Part shown: one piece after another, positions 9,241 through 17,689 of the stretch
Numbering within the stretch: position 1 is the stretch's first letter
Layout: every line of letters starts with the position of its first letter
DNA from: Variovorax sp. PBL-H6
GTDB taxonomy: Bacteria > Pseudomonadota > Gammaproteobacteria > Burkholderiales > Burkholderiaceae_C
DNA length: 64,000 bases
Direction: 5' to 3'
Assembly (NCBI RefSeq): GCF_901827155.1
Contig: NZ_LR594659.1
Coordinates: 2,976,001-3,040,000, forward strand
Made by a program: the position numbers and the translations under genes
The notes under the pieces: generated by a model
What the model was told of the DNA's origin: nothing
Databases searched by the model: none
The model's input: the letters and a program-made list of their open reading frames with translations, nothing else

Positions 9241-9612
9241 ATGCTGCCTACCCTCCTCACGCGACTGCTATGGCGTCTGCTGGCCATCCTGTCGATCGTC
9301 CTCGGCGTGATCGGGATCGTGCTTCCGGTCGTCCCGACCGTGCCTTTCCTGCTGGTCGCGGCCTGGGCCGGCGGCCGTGGCTGGCCGGCCCTGGAGCAGT
9401 GGCTCCTGGGGCACCCGCGCTATGGCCCGCCCATTCGGCAATGGCGCGAGGGAGGCATCATCTCGCGCAGCAGCAAGTGCGCGGCCATCTCGATGATGGC
9501 GCTCGGTGCCGTCGTGCTGCAGTTCACCGGCGTGCCCATGGCCCTGAGGGCGGTCGTGCCGGTGGTGCTGGCCGTCGTGGCCGTCTGGCTGTGGACCCGG
9601 CCCGAAGCCTAG
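9241..9612 (+). CDS. DUF454 (YbaN-like) small inner-membrane protein
   Basis: 123 residues. The N-terminal hydrophobic region with GVIGIVLPVVPTVPFLLVAAW is the signature of the DUF454/YbaN family, followed by a short cytoplasmic loop (HPRYGPPIRQWREGG) and two more hydrophobic stretches. The family is widespread and of unknown function. The gene ends nine bases before the stop of the convergent ligase-acetyltransferase gene. Confidence 0.88.
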   Translation: MLPTLLTRLLWRLLAILSIVLGVIGIVLPVVPTVPFLLVAAWAGGRGWPALEQWLLGHPRYGPPIRQWREGGIISRSSKCAAISMMALGAVVLQFTGVPMALRAVVPVVLAVVAVWLWTRPEA

Positions 9613-9621
9613 CCCGGGGCC

Positions 9622-12300
9622 TCAGCGGCGTTCGCGTCGGTCGTCCAGCGCCTTGACGAGGCGCCGCGTGCCGGGGTCCTGCGGCGCGGCACGGTCCTCC
9701 GTGAAGCCCAGGTCGTGGGCCAGCTTCAACATGCGCGTGTTCTCGCGCAGCACGATACCCACCATTCGGCTGATGCCGCGGCTGCGCGCGTGCTCGATCA
9801 GCTGCTCGAACAGCAGCCGGCCGAGCCCCGCACCTTTCAGGTCGGACCGGACCACGATGGCGTACTCGGCCTCCACCTTGTCCGGGTCGCACACGCTGCG
9901 CGCGACGCCGAGCGTCTCGGCCGATCCATCCGCATCGATCTCCTCGGCAATGAAGGCCATCTCGCGGTCGTAGTCGATCTGGGTCAGGCGGGCGAGCTCG
10001 CTGTGAGGCAGGTCGCGCCGCATCTGGAAGAAGCGCAGGCGGATGTCCTCCGGCTCGAGCTGCTGCAGAAAGCGGCGATGCTGTGCCTCGTCCTCGGGCC
10101 GAATCGGCCGCACGGTGATGCTGCGCCCGTTCCAGTCGCGCTTGCGGACCCACTGCGTCGGGTAGGGCACGATCGAGAAGTGCTCGGCGCCGGCCTGCGG
10201 CGGCGTCGCGAGGCGGATGCGGGCATCGAGCGCCAGCGCGCCGTGCTCGTCGAGCCACAGCGGATTGATGTCGAGTTCTGCGAGCTGCGGCAGGTCGGCG
10301 AGCATCTGCGACACCGAGATCAGCACGTCGTACAGCGCGTCCATGCGGGCGGGCGGGTGATCGCGGTAGCCGGCCAGCAGCCGCGAGATGCGCGTGCGCG
10401 AGACCATCTCGCGCGCCAGGCTGCGGTTGAGCGGCGGCAGGCCGACGGCCGTGTCGTCGCTCACCTCGACGGCAGTGCCGCCCTGGCCGCACAGGATGAC
10501 CGGGCCGAAGATGCTGTCGATGCTGGCGCCGACGATCACCTCCTGCGCGTGCGGACGGTCGGCCATCTGCTGGACGCTGAAGCCGTCGATCGGCGCGTCG
10601 GGCCGCGCCGCGCGCACGGCCTCCAGCATCTCGCCCGCTGCCTTTTCGAGCGTGGCCCGATCGCGCAGGTCCAGGCGCACGCCACCCACGTCGGTCTTGT
10701 GCGTGATCGCGCGCGACACGATCTTCAGCGCCACGGGATAGCCCAGCTCCTCGGCGGCCCCGAGCGCGGCTTGCGCGGTCGGTGCCACCTGCAGGGTGCG
10801 TACCGTCGGCACGCCGTAGGCCTGCAGCACGGCCTTGGCCTCGGCTTCGCCGAGCCATTCGCGCCCGGCGGACAGCGCCTCGTCCAGGAGCCGGCGCGCC
10901 CTGGCGAACTCGGGCGCCGGGCTCTCGCTGGAACCGGGCGCCTCCGTCAGCAGCGCCTGGTTGCGCCTGTAGGTCTGCAGCATCGCGAAGGCGCGCACGG
11001 CATCTTCCGGCGTCGGGTAGTCCGGGACACCGGCCTGCTCGAAAAGCTGGCGCGCCTGCGCCACCGCGGCATCGCCAAGCCAGCAGCTCATGACGCGGGG
11101 CACATCGGTGCGCAGCAGCGGCACGCAGGCCCGGGCAATGTCGTCGCTGCGCACGATGGCGGTCGGCGCATGCACGAGCAGCACGGCGCCGGCGGCCGGA
11201 TCGGCCAGCAGGGCCGACAGCGTGGCGGTGTAGCGCTCCACCGGCGCGTCGCCGATGATGTCGATCGGATTGGCGTGCGACCAGTGCACCGGCAGCACCG
11301 CGTCGAGCCGCTCGAGCAGGGCCTCGCCCGGCTCGGCCAGCGCGATGCCTGCGCGCGCGGCGGCATCCGCGGCCATCACGCCGGCGCCGCCGCCGTTGGT
11401 CATGATGGTCAGCGACTCGCTGCGGTTGCCGCGGAAGCGCGCAAGCGTCGCGGCCGCCATGAAGAGCTCCTGCAAGGTGTCGACGCGAAGCATGCCCGCG
11501 CGGCGGATGGCGGCGTCGTACACCCGGTCGGAGCCCGCCAGCGCGCCCGTGTGCGAGGCGGCCGCGCGCAGGCCGGCGCCGGCGCGGCCCGCCTTGACCA
11601 CGATGACCGGCTTGTTGCGCGCCGCCGCACGCGCGGCCGACATGAACTTGCGGGGCGATTCCACCGACTCGATGTACAGCAGGATCGAGCGCGTGCGCGC
11701 GTCGCTCGCCAGGTAGTCGAGCAGATCGCCGAAGTCCACGTCGCAATGGTCGCCGAGCGACACGAGGTGCGACAGCCCGATGCCGCGACTGCGCGTCCAG
11801 TCGAGCACGGCGGTGACCAGCGCACCCGACTGCGACACGAAGGCCATGTCGCCCGGCAGCGCATCGGTGTGGGCAAAGCTGGCGTTCAGGCCGAGGTGCG
11901 GGCTCAGCAGCCCGATGCAGTTGGGGCCCAGCAGCCGCAGCAGGTAGGGGCGCGCTGCATCCAGCGCAGCCTGCTTGTTCTGGGCGCCGAGTCCCGCCGT
12001 GACGATGATCGCGGCGCGGGTGCCCAGCGCGCCGAGTTCGGCGATGAGCCCCGGCACCGTCGCCGCCGGCGTGCAGAGAACCGCCAAGTCCGGCGCCGCG
12101 GGCAGTTGCGCCGCGGTGGCGTACACCGGCATGCCATCCAGCAGCGAATGCCTGGGATTCACCGGGTAGACCGGCCCCGCGAACGTTCCGGCGCGCAGGT
12201 TGCGCCAGACGGTGGCGCCCACGCTGCCCGGACGGGTCGAGGCGCCGAACACGGCGACCGAGGTGGGGGACAGCAGGCGGTCGAGATGGCGGATGGTCAA
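9622..12300 (-). CDS. ADP-forming acyl-CoA ligase fused to GNAT acetyltransferase (Pat-like), copy A
   Basis: 892 residues: CoA-binding Rossmann domain (about 1-130), succinyl-CoA-ligase-like domains (130-460), ATP-grasp domain (about 490-700), and C-terminal GNAT domain (about 730-880, acetyl-CoA loop GAGLGRLLFEQLI). This is the architecture of Pat/YfiQ protein acetyltransferases, which acetylate lysines such as the one that inactivates Acs. The ligase-type histidine is kept (ASHTGALAGSD, His250); as I recall, enteric Pat has lost it, so acyl-CoA ligase activity is possible here. It starts with TTG at 12300, chosen because GGAGG lies six bases upstream and no in-frame ATG exists. A perfect FNR-type box lies 55 bp upstream. 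Confidence 0.9.
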   Translation of the reverse strand: MTIRHLDRLLSPTSVAVFGASTRPGSVGATVWRNLRAGTFAGPVYPVNPRHSLLDGMPVYATAAQLPAAPDLAVLCTPAATVPGLIAELGALGTRAAIIVTAGLGAQNKQAALDAARPYLLRLLGPNCIGLLSPHLGLNASFAHTDALPGDMAFVSQSGALVTAVLDWTRSRGIGLSHLVSLGDHCDVDFGDLLDYLASDARTRSILLYIESVESPRKFMSAARAAARNKPVIVVKAGRAGAGLRAAASHTGALAGSDRVYDAAIRRAGMLRVDTLQELFMAAATLARFRGNRSESLTIMTNGGGAGVMAADAAARAGIALAEPGEALLERLDAVLPVHWSHANPIDIIGDAPVERYTATLSALLADPAAGAVLLVHAPTAIVRSDDIARACVPLLRTDVPRVMSCWLGDAAVAQARQLFEQAGVPDYPTPEDAVRAFAMLQTYRRNQALLTEAPGSSESPAPEFARARRLLDEALSAGREWLGEAEAKAVLQAYGVPTVRTLQVAPTAQAALGAAEELGYPVALKIVSRAITHKTDVGGVRLDLRDRATLEKAAGEMLEAVRAARPDAPIDGFSVQQMADRPHAQEVIVGASIDSIFGPVILCGQGGTAVEVSDDTAVGLPPLNRSLAREMVSRTRISRLLAGYRDHPPARMDALYDVLISVSQMLADLPQLAELDINPLWLDEHGALALDARIRLATPPQAGAEHFSIVPYPTQWVRKRDWNGRSITVRPIRPEDEAQHRRFLQQLEPEDIRLRFFQMRRDLPHSELARLTQIDYDREMAFIAEEIDADGSAETLGVARSVCDPDKVEAEYAIVVRSDLKGAGLGRLLFEQLIEHARSRGISRMVGIVLRENTRMLKLAHDLGFTEDRAAPQDPGTRRLVKALDDRRERR

Positions 12301-12354
12301 GAAAGCCTCCGATGCGGATCGAAGGCATCATGCGCGGCGGCGCAGGGGCATTCC

Positions 12355-12368
12355 TTGATGCGCATCAA
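12355..12368. promoter_or_regulatory. FNR/Anr-type box upstream of ligase-acetyltransferase copy A
   Basis: TTGATGCGCATCAA is a perfect match to the TTGAT-N4-ATCAA consensus of FNR, Anr and Dnr. It lies 55 bp before the TTG start at 12300, a spacing repeated at several other genes in this window. It implies oxygen-responsive expression of a Pat-like protein. Confidence 0.8.
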
Positions 12369-12396
12369 GCCCGGGCGCCGCCGGCCGCGCTGGGCC

Positions 12397-15105
12397 TCAC
12401 AAGGCGTGGGTGACCAGCCGGAAATCCGGGTCCTCGGGGAACGGCCTGACCGCGAAGCCGAGCCTTCTCACGAGCTTCAGCATCTCGGCGTTGTTCGAGA
12501 GCACCAGCCCCACGATCTCGGCCAGGCCCTTGTCGCGCGCCACGTCGATGATGCTCTCGAGCAGCCGCGACCCGAGGCCCTGGCCCTTGTAGTCGTCCGC
12601 CACCACGAGCGAGAACTCGCAGCTCGACTGGTCGGGATTGGTGAAGTAGCGCGACACGGCCACGATGCGCTCCTTTTCGAGGGCCGTGCCGTCCGGCGCC
12701 GCGGCGCGCTCGCGCACGACGGCGACCAGCGCCATCTCGCGGTCGTAGTCGATGAGGGTGAAGCGCGCCAGCATCGCCGGCGGCAGCTCGTGGAAGCGCG
12801 AGACGAAGCGGAACCACCGGCTCTCGGGCGACAGCTGCTGCACCAGCGCCTGCAGCATCTGCGCATCGGCTGGATGAACCGGCCGCACGGTGCAGATTCC
12901 GCCTTCGCGCAGCGGCCATTCGCGCTGGTAGCGGGCCGGGTAGGGGAGGATCGCCAGGTGCTGGTAGTCGCTGCCGCGTCCGCCGATCGGCGAGGGCGCG
13001 TGCGCGACCACGATGCGGGCATCGACCGCGACGCAGCCCGATTCGTCCACGATGATGGGGTTGATGTCCATCTCGCGCAGCTCGGGCAGCTCGCACACCA
13101 TCTCGGAGACGCGCAGCAGCACGTGCTCGAGCGCCTGCGTGTCGGCGGCGGCCGCGCCGCGCCACTCCCCCAGCGTCTCGGCCACCCGCGAACGCTCGAT
13201 CAGCCGTCGCGCCAGGAACTGGTTGAGCGGCGGCAGCTCCATCGCGCGGTCGTCCAGCAGCTCGATCATGGTGCCGCCCGCGCCGAACACGATGACCGGC
13301 CCGAACGGGTCGTCGGTCACCAGCCCGACGTAGATCTCGCGCCCGCGCCGGGCGCGCGCCATTTGCTGCACCGTGACGCCGTTGATGCGCGCGCCGGGGG
13401 CGAGCCGGGCCACGCGCTCCATCATGCTCAGGTAGGTGTCCCGGGCGCCCGCCGCATTCACGATGTTGAGGGCCACGCCTTCGACGTCGGACTTGTGGGC
13501 GATGTCGGGCGAATCGATCTTGAGCGCGACCGGGAATCCGAGCTGCGTCGCGATCATCATGGCCTCGTTGGCGCTGTGCGCCAGCAGCGTGCGGGTGATC
13601 GGGATGTGGAAGGACGACAGCAGTGCCTTGGACTCCATCTCGGTCAACACCGTGCGGCGTTCCGCCAGCACGCTCTCGATCAGCAGCCGCGCTCCTTCGA
13701 CATCGGGCTTGGCCAACTGCGACAGGGGCGGCGGGGTCTGCTGCAGCAGCTGCTGGTTCTGGTGGAAGGTCGCGATGTTGCCGAAGGCGCCGACGGCCGC
13801 CTCGGGCGTGCGAAAGCTCGGAATGCTCGCTTCCGCCAACACCTCGCGGGCGGCGCCGACGGAGGCGTCGCCCATCCAGCACGACAGCAGCGGCTTGCTC
13901 GTCGGCTTCGGGATCGCAGCCAGGGCGCGCGCAACGTCGGCCGGGTCGCAGCCGGTCTTGGGGGAGAAGATGGCCAGCACCCCGTCGATGCCCGGGTCCT
14001 TCGATGCCGCGTCGACCGCCGCGCGGTAATGAGCGGGCTGCGCGTCTTCCGACAGGTCGATCAGGTCGGTGAGCGAGGCCAGCGGCGGCACCTGCGGCCC
14101 GAGCGCCTGCTGCGAAGCCGGCGAGAGCTTGCCCAACTGCAGGCCGATCTCGTTGACCCAGTCCGCCGCGAGCACGCCGGGGCCGCCCCCGTTGGAGACG
14201 ATCGCCAGCCGCTTGCCGACGGGCCGGTAGCGCGAAGCCAGGCACTTGGCAGCCGAGAAGAGCTCGACGAAGGATCGCACCCGGACGGCGCCGGCGCGGC
14301 GCAGCGCCGCGTCGAAGACCTCGTCGCTGCCCACGATCGAGGCGCTGTGCGTGTGCGCCGCCTCGTTGCCCGCGGGCTTGCGCCCGGCCTTCAGCACCAC
14401 GACCGGCTTCGCGTGGGACGCGGAGCGCAGCGCGCTCATGAAGTGCCGCGCGTTCAAGATGCCTTCGAGGTGGACGATGATGCTGTGGGTCGCGGCGTCG
14501 TCGGCGAAGAAGTCCAGCACCTGCGCGATGTCCACGCAGGTGTGCGGCCCCAGCGAGACCACGCTGGAGAAGCCCACCGCGTTCTGACGCGCCCAATCGA
14601 GCATCGAGGCGGTCAGGGCGCCCGACTGGGCCGCCAGCGCGAGCGGTCCGCTGCGCGCCAGCGGACCGGCCGCGCTGGCGTTGAGCTGCAGCGAAGGGCG
14701 CTGGAGGCCCAGCGAATTGGGGCCCAGCAGGTGCAGGCCCGCCTGATGGGCGATCTTGCGCAGCGCGGACGCCTGTTCGGCACCGATGCCGCTGGAGACG
14801 ACCAGCGCGGCGCGGCAGCGGATGCGGCCCGCGACCTCCAGCGCCGCGGCGATCTCCGCGGGCGGCAGCGCGATGATGGCCAGGTCGGCGCGCGTCTGCG
14901 CCAGGTCGGCCAGGGTGCCGCTCGTGCCGATGTCCAGGAACTGCATCGTGCCGGAGAAGCGGGTGGCCCGCAGTGCGTCGCGCACGGCCCGGGCCTGGGT
15001 GCCCGCCCCGGCGTCGTCGGCCGGTCCGGCGAAGACCACCACGGATTGCGGTGCGAGGAGCGGCGCGAGGTAGTGCTTGTCCATCGGTCCAGGGCCTGTT
15101 GACAT
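12397..15105 (-). CDS. ADP-forming acyl-CoA ligase fused to GNAT acetyltransferase (Pat-like), copy B
   Basis: 902 residues with the same domain order as copy A: CoA-binding domain, ligase domains, ATP-grasp (about 500-710), and GNAT (about 740-890, with YKGQGLGSRLLESII as the acetyl-CoA loop). The catalytic-histidine region reads AAHTHSASIVGSD, so a His is kept (251 or 253). Copies A and B clearly share ancestry but differ strongly, so this is an old duplication or separate acquisition. The start could be ATG 15105 or, seven codons in, ATG 15084; neither has an obvious ribosome site. Ninety-six bases separate it from copy A, and that gap contains the FNR box. Confidence 0.88.
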   Translation of the reverse strand: MSTGPGPMDKHYLAPLLAPQSVVVFAGPADDAGAGTQARAVRDALRATRFSGTMQFLDIGTSGTLADLAQTRADLAIIALPPAEIAAALEVAGRIRCRAALVVSSGIGAEQASALRKIAHQAGLHLLGPNSLGLQRPSLQLNASAAGPLARSGPLALAAQSGALTASMLDWARQNAVGFSSVVSLGPHTCVDIAQVLDFFADDAATHSIIVHLEGILNARHFMSALRSASHAKPVVVLKAGRKPAGNEAAHTHSASIVGSDEVFDAALRRAGAVRVRSFVELFSAAKCLASRYRPVGKRLAIVSNGGGPGVLAADWVNEIGLQLGKLSPASQQALGPQVPPLASLTDLIDLSEDAQPAHYRAAVDAASKDPGIDGVLAIFSPKTGCDPADVARALAAIPKPTSKPLLSCWMGDASVGAAREVLAEASIPSFRTPEAAVGAFGNIATFHQNQQLLQQTPPPLSQLAKPDVEGARLLIESVLAERRTVLTEMESKALLSSFHIPITRTLLAHSANEAMMIATQLGFPVALKIDSPDIAHKSDVEGVALNIVNAAGARDTYLSMMERVARLAPGARINGVTVQQMARARRGREIYVGLVTDDPFGPVIVFGAGGTMIELLDDRAMELPPLNQFLARRLIERSRVAETLGEWRGAAAADTQALEHVLLRVSEMVCELPELREMDINPIIVDESGCVAVDARIVVAHAPSPIGGRGSDYQHLAILPYPARYQREWPLREGGICTVRPVHPADAQMLQALVQQLSPESRWFRFVSRFHELPPAMLARFTLIDYDREMALVAVVRERAAAPDGTALEKERIVAVSRYFTNPDQSSCEFSLVVADDYKGQGLGSRLLESIIDVARDKGLAEIVGLVLSNNAEMLKLVRRLGFAVRPFPEDPDFRLVTHAL

Positions 15106-15146
15106 GACGGGGCCTAGTCTGCCTCAGTCCGCGCCCCCGCAGCCGT

Positions 15147-17318
15147 TCAGTAGCTCAGCCGCGCGTACCAGGTCCGCTGCGCCGCCTCGCGCGCCTGGCC
15201 CAGCGTGTGGATGCCCCGCGACGCCAGCAGGGGGATCAGCCGCAGGAACACGTCTGCCGTCAGCAGCGCATCGCCCAGCGCCGTGTGGCGGCCGAGCACC
15301 GGGAGGCCGAAGCGCGCGGCAATGGCCTCCAGTTCGTGCGACGCCTGCTGAGGGCTGGCCGCGGCCGAGAGCAGCAGCGTGTCCAGCACCGGCTGCCCGA
15401 AGCGCACGCCGGTGGCGGCTTCCTGCATCTGGAGGAAGCGCATGTCGAAGGCGGCGTTGTGCGCCACCAGCACCGTGTCGGCGGCGAAGGCGTGGAAGGC
15501 CGGGAGCACCTGCGCGATGCGGGGCTGGCCGGCGACCATCGCCGGCGTGATGCCGTGGATGGCCATGCCCGCCGCCGGGATCCCGCGGCCGGGATCGACC
15601 AGTTGCTCGAAGCACTCGTGCCGCAGCACCTTGCCGTTGACGATGCGCGCCGCGCCGATCTGCAGGATCTCGTCGCCCTGCGCGGGGTCGAGGCCGGTGG
15701 TCTCGGTGTCGAACACGGTGTAGGCCAGGTCCACCAGCCGCCGGTCGCCCAGTTCGCGCGCCTGCTCGCTGGCGCGGAACAGGTCGAAGTCGTAGTACTC
15801 GGGCCGGCTGTCATCGTGCAGCGCCGGGGCGGTCTCCAGCGACTCCTGCGGCATGGCCGAGGGCAGCAGGAAGCGGAAGAAGACCTCCTGTCGTGCCCGC
15901 TCGCGCTGGAACCAGAACGCGCCGCCGTGCCGCTCGACCACGTCACGCACCGACAGTGGACTGGCTTCGTCGCCCGCCGTCATCGGGCTCGACTCCCAGG
16001 CCATTGCGGTCTCGGTGCTGATCGCCGTGCCGCTCCAGGCCAGGTCGAGGTGGATGCGCTCGTCCTCGCGTCGCAGGCGCAGTTGCACGCGCTCGACGGC
16101 GTATTCCCCGGCCAGGCGCGCGGCCAGCGAAGCCAGCGCCTGCAGCAGCGAATAGCTGTCGACCCGCAGCCACAGGCCGGGGTCGACATCGGCGGCGCTG
16201 GCGCGCACCGGGGAGCGTGCCTCGATGTGGCGCAACGCGGCCTGCAGCAGGTCGGCGCCGAGCATCTCCTCGAGCGGCCAGCGCGTCTTCGAATCCTCGC
16301 TGGTGCTCGCCGCAAGCGACTGGATGCGCGCCGTCATCGAGCGCACCTCCTCGCGCACCACGCGCAGGAAGCGCTCGCGCGCAGGTGCGTCCAGGTCGGG
16401 CAGCTCCAGCATGTCCACGGCCGCCTGCAGGCTCCCCAGCGACGCACGGGTGCCCTCGGTGAGCGCATGCAGCAGGCGGTCCCGCTCGGAGTCTTCCTCG
16501 AACTCGCGCGTGATGTCCTGCAGCATCAGCACGAAGCCCGACAGCGGCGCCGCCTCCTCCGGCGGCGCGGAAGGATCGCGCACCGGCGCCATCTGCACCC
16601 GCAGCAGCCGGCCCGCGCGCGAGCTGGTGACGAACTGCGCCGAAGGCTGGGCGGTGCGGCGCTGCAGGCGCTGGCGGATGCGCTCCAGCGCGTGGGTGAC
16701 GAGCTGCCGGTCGAAGGCCGCGTAGATCGAGCGCCCGAGCCCGATCAGCTCGTTGCCGCCGGCCGGGGACAGCGACCGGAACTGAAGCCGCGCCTGCTCG
16801 TTGTAGAGCAGGATGCGGCCATCCAGATTGCACACGACCACGCTCTGCGTCAGCTCGGACATCAGCGCCGCGAGGCGACTGCGCTCCTGCTCGATGCCGC
16901 GTGCCGCCTCCTGCACCTGGGCGTCGATATCGGCGCGCAGGGCGTCGCGCTGGCGAGCCAGCCGTTGGGCAATGTCGGCGAGTGCGCGCGCGCCTGCACC
17001 GCACGCCGCTGCTGTGGCCGGGGGCGCCGCGCGCGAGAGGTCGCCGGCAGTCAGCAGCGCCTGCGCAGCCTCGGCCAGCCGGGCCGGCTGGCGCACCCAG
17101 GTGGCATGGGCGTGACGCGACAGCATGCCGAGGGCGATCGCCAGCACCGCCCAGCCGAGCAGCAGCAGGGCAGTGCGCGGCGCCAGCATCGCGGCGAGTG
17201 AATCGCGCTCGGCGGGCGCCAGCGTGAGAGCGAGCAGGGCGCCGAGCACGAGGCCGGCAAGCGCCAGCACCGCGCCGGGCGCCAGCGCCGCCGCAAGTTC
17301 GCGCGGGTCGGGCTTCAT
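15147..17318 (-). CDS. membrane PAS/degenerate-kinase protein fused to DEDDh 3'-5' exonuclease
   Basis: 723 residues. Two membrane helices (about 8-35 and 45-70), a helical linker, a PAS domain (about 150-275), a degenerate histidine-kinase region (about 285-510), and a DnaQ-like exonuclease (about 530-723). The exonuclease is complete: FDTETTG (Asp537, Glu539), HNAAFD (Asp625), HTALGD (His678, Asp683). The kinase part has lost its usual residues: Glu stands where the phospho-accepting His should be (LTEGTRASLGSL), and the N-box reads ALASLAARL without Asn. The start overlaps the stop of the receiver gene (ATGA). In Pseudomonas a nuclease gene also sits beside actP; its role there is unknown. 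Here the fusion suggests membrane-controlled nuclease activity. Confidence 0.88.
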   Translation of the reverse strand: MKPDPRELAAALAPGAVLALAGLVLGALLALTLAPAERDSLAAMLAPRTALLLLGWAVLAIALGMLSRHAHATWVRQPARLAEAAQALLTAGDLSRAAPPATAAACGAGARALADIAQRLARQRDALRADIDAQVQEAARGIEQERSRLAALMSELTQSVVVCNLDGRILLYNEQARLQFRSLSPAGGNELIGLGRSIYAAFDRQLVTHALERIRQRLQRRTAQPSAQFVTSSRAGRLLRVQMAPVRDPSAPPEEAAPLSGFVLMLQDITREFEEDSERDRLLHALTEGTRASLGSLQAAVDMLELPDLDAPARERFLRVVREEVRSMTARIQSLAASTSEDSKTRWPLEEMLGADLLQAALRHIEARSPVRASAADVDPGLWLRVDSYSLLQALASLAARLAGEYAVERVQLRLRREDERIHLDLAWSGTAISTETAMAWESSPMTAGDEASPLSVRDVVERHGGAFWFQRERARQEVFFRFLLPSAMPQESLETAPALHDDSRPEYYDFDLFRASEQARELGDRRLVDLAYTVFDTETTGLDPAQGDEILQIGAARIVNGKVLRHECFEQLVDPGRGIPAAGMAIHGITPAMVAGQPRIAQVLPAFHAFAADTVLVAHNAAFDMRFLQMQEAATGVRFGQPVLDTLLLSAAASPQQASHELEAIAARFGLPVLGRHTALGDALLTADVFLRLIPLLASRGIHTLGQAREAAQRTWYARLSY

Positions 17319-17689
17319 TCGGTCCCGCTCAGCATGCAGCGCACGCGTTCGGCCAGTTCGCGCGTCGAGAACGGCTTCGTCATGTAGGCATCGGCTCCCA
17401 GGGCCAGGCCCTTGGCCGCGTCGGTCGTGCGGCCCTTGGCGGTGAGCATGAGGATGCGGGTCCCCGCGATCGCCTCGTCGGCCCGCACCGCCTGCAGCAC
17501 CTCGAGCCCGGACTTGATCGGCATCATCACGTCGAGCAGCACCAGGTCGGGCCGCAGCCGCCGGATGGCATCCAGCGCCTGCTCGCCATCGCGCGCGATG
17601 CTGACCTGGTAGCCCTCGCGCTTCATCAGGAACTCCAGCGAGACCACGATGTTGGGCTCGTCGTCTGCGATCAGCACCTTGTGGGTCAT
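17315..17689 (-). CDS. stand-alone CheY-like receiver domain
   Basis: 124 residues: a single receiver domain and nothing else. Acidic pair in VLIADDEPN, phospho-acceptor Asp53 in LVLLDVMMP, Thr in LMLTAKGR and Lys in YMTKPFSTREL are all present, so it should be phosphorylated normally. It overlaps the kinase gene upstream and the exonuclease gene downstream, each by ATGA, so the three proteins are made together. With no DNA-binding domain its output must be a protein contact; the exonuclease fusion is the obvious candidate. This differs from the CrbS/CrbR and MxtR/ErdR systems, where the regulator carries a LuxR-type helix-turn-helix. Confidence 0.92.
   Translation of the reverse strand: MTHKVLIADDEPNIVVSLEFLMKREGYQVSIARDGEQALDAIRRLRPDLVLLDVMMPIKSGLEVLQAVRADEAIAGTRILMLTAKGRTTDAAKGLALGADAYMTKPFSTRELAERVRCMLSGTE

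Noticed and set aside
9715..15102. Plus-strand open frame of 1795 codons
   Set aside because: It is antisense to the two ligase-acetyltransferase genes, is rich in Arg, His and Gln with no domain pattern, and is a normal by-product of high-GC codon bias.
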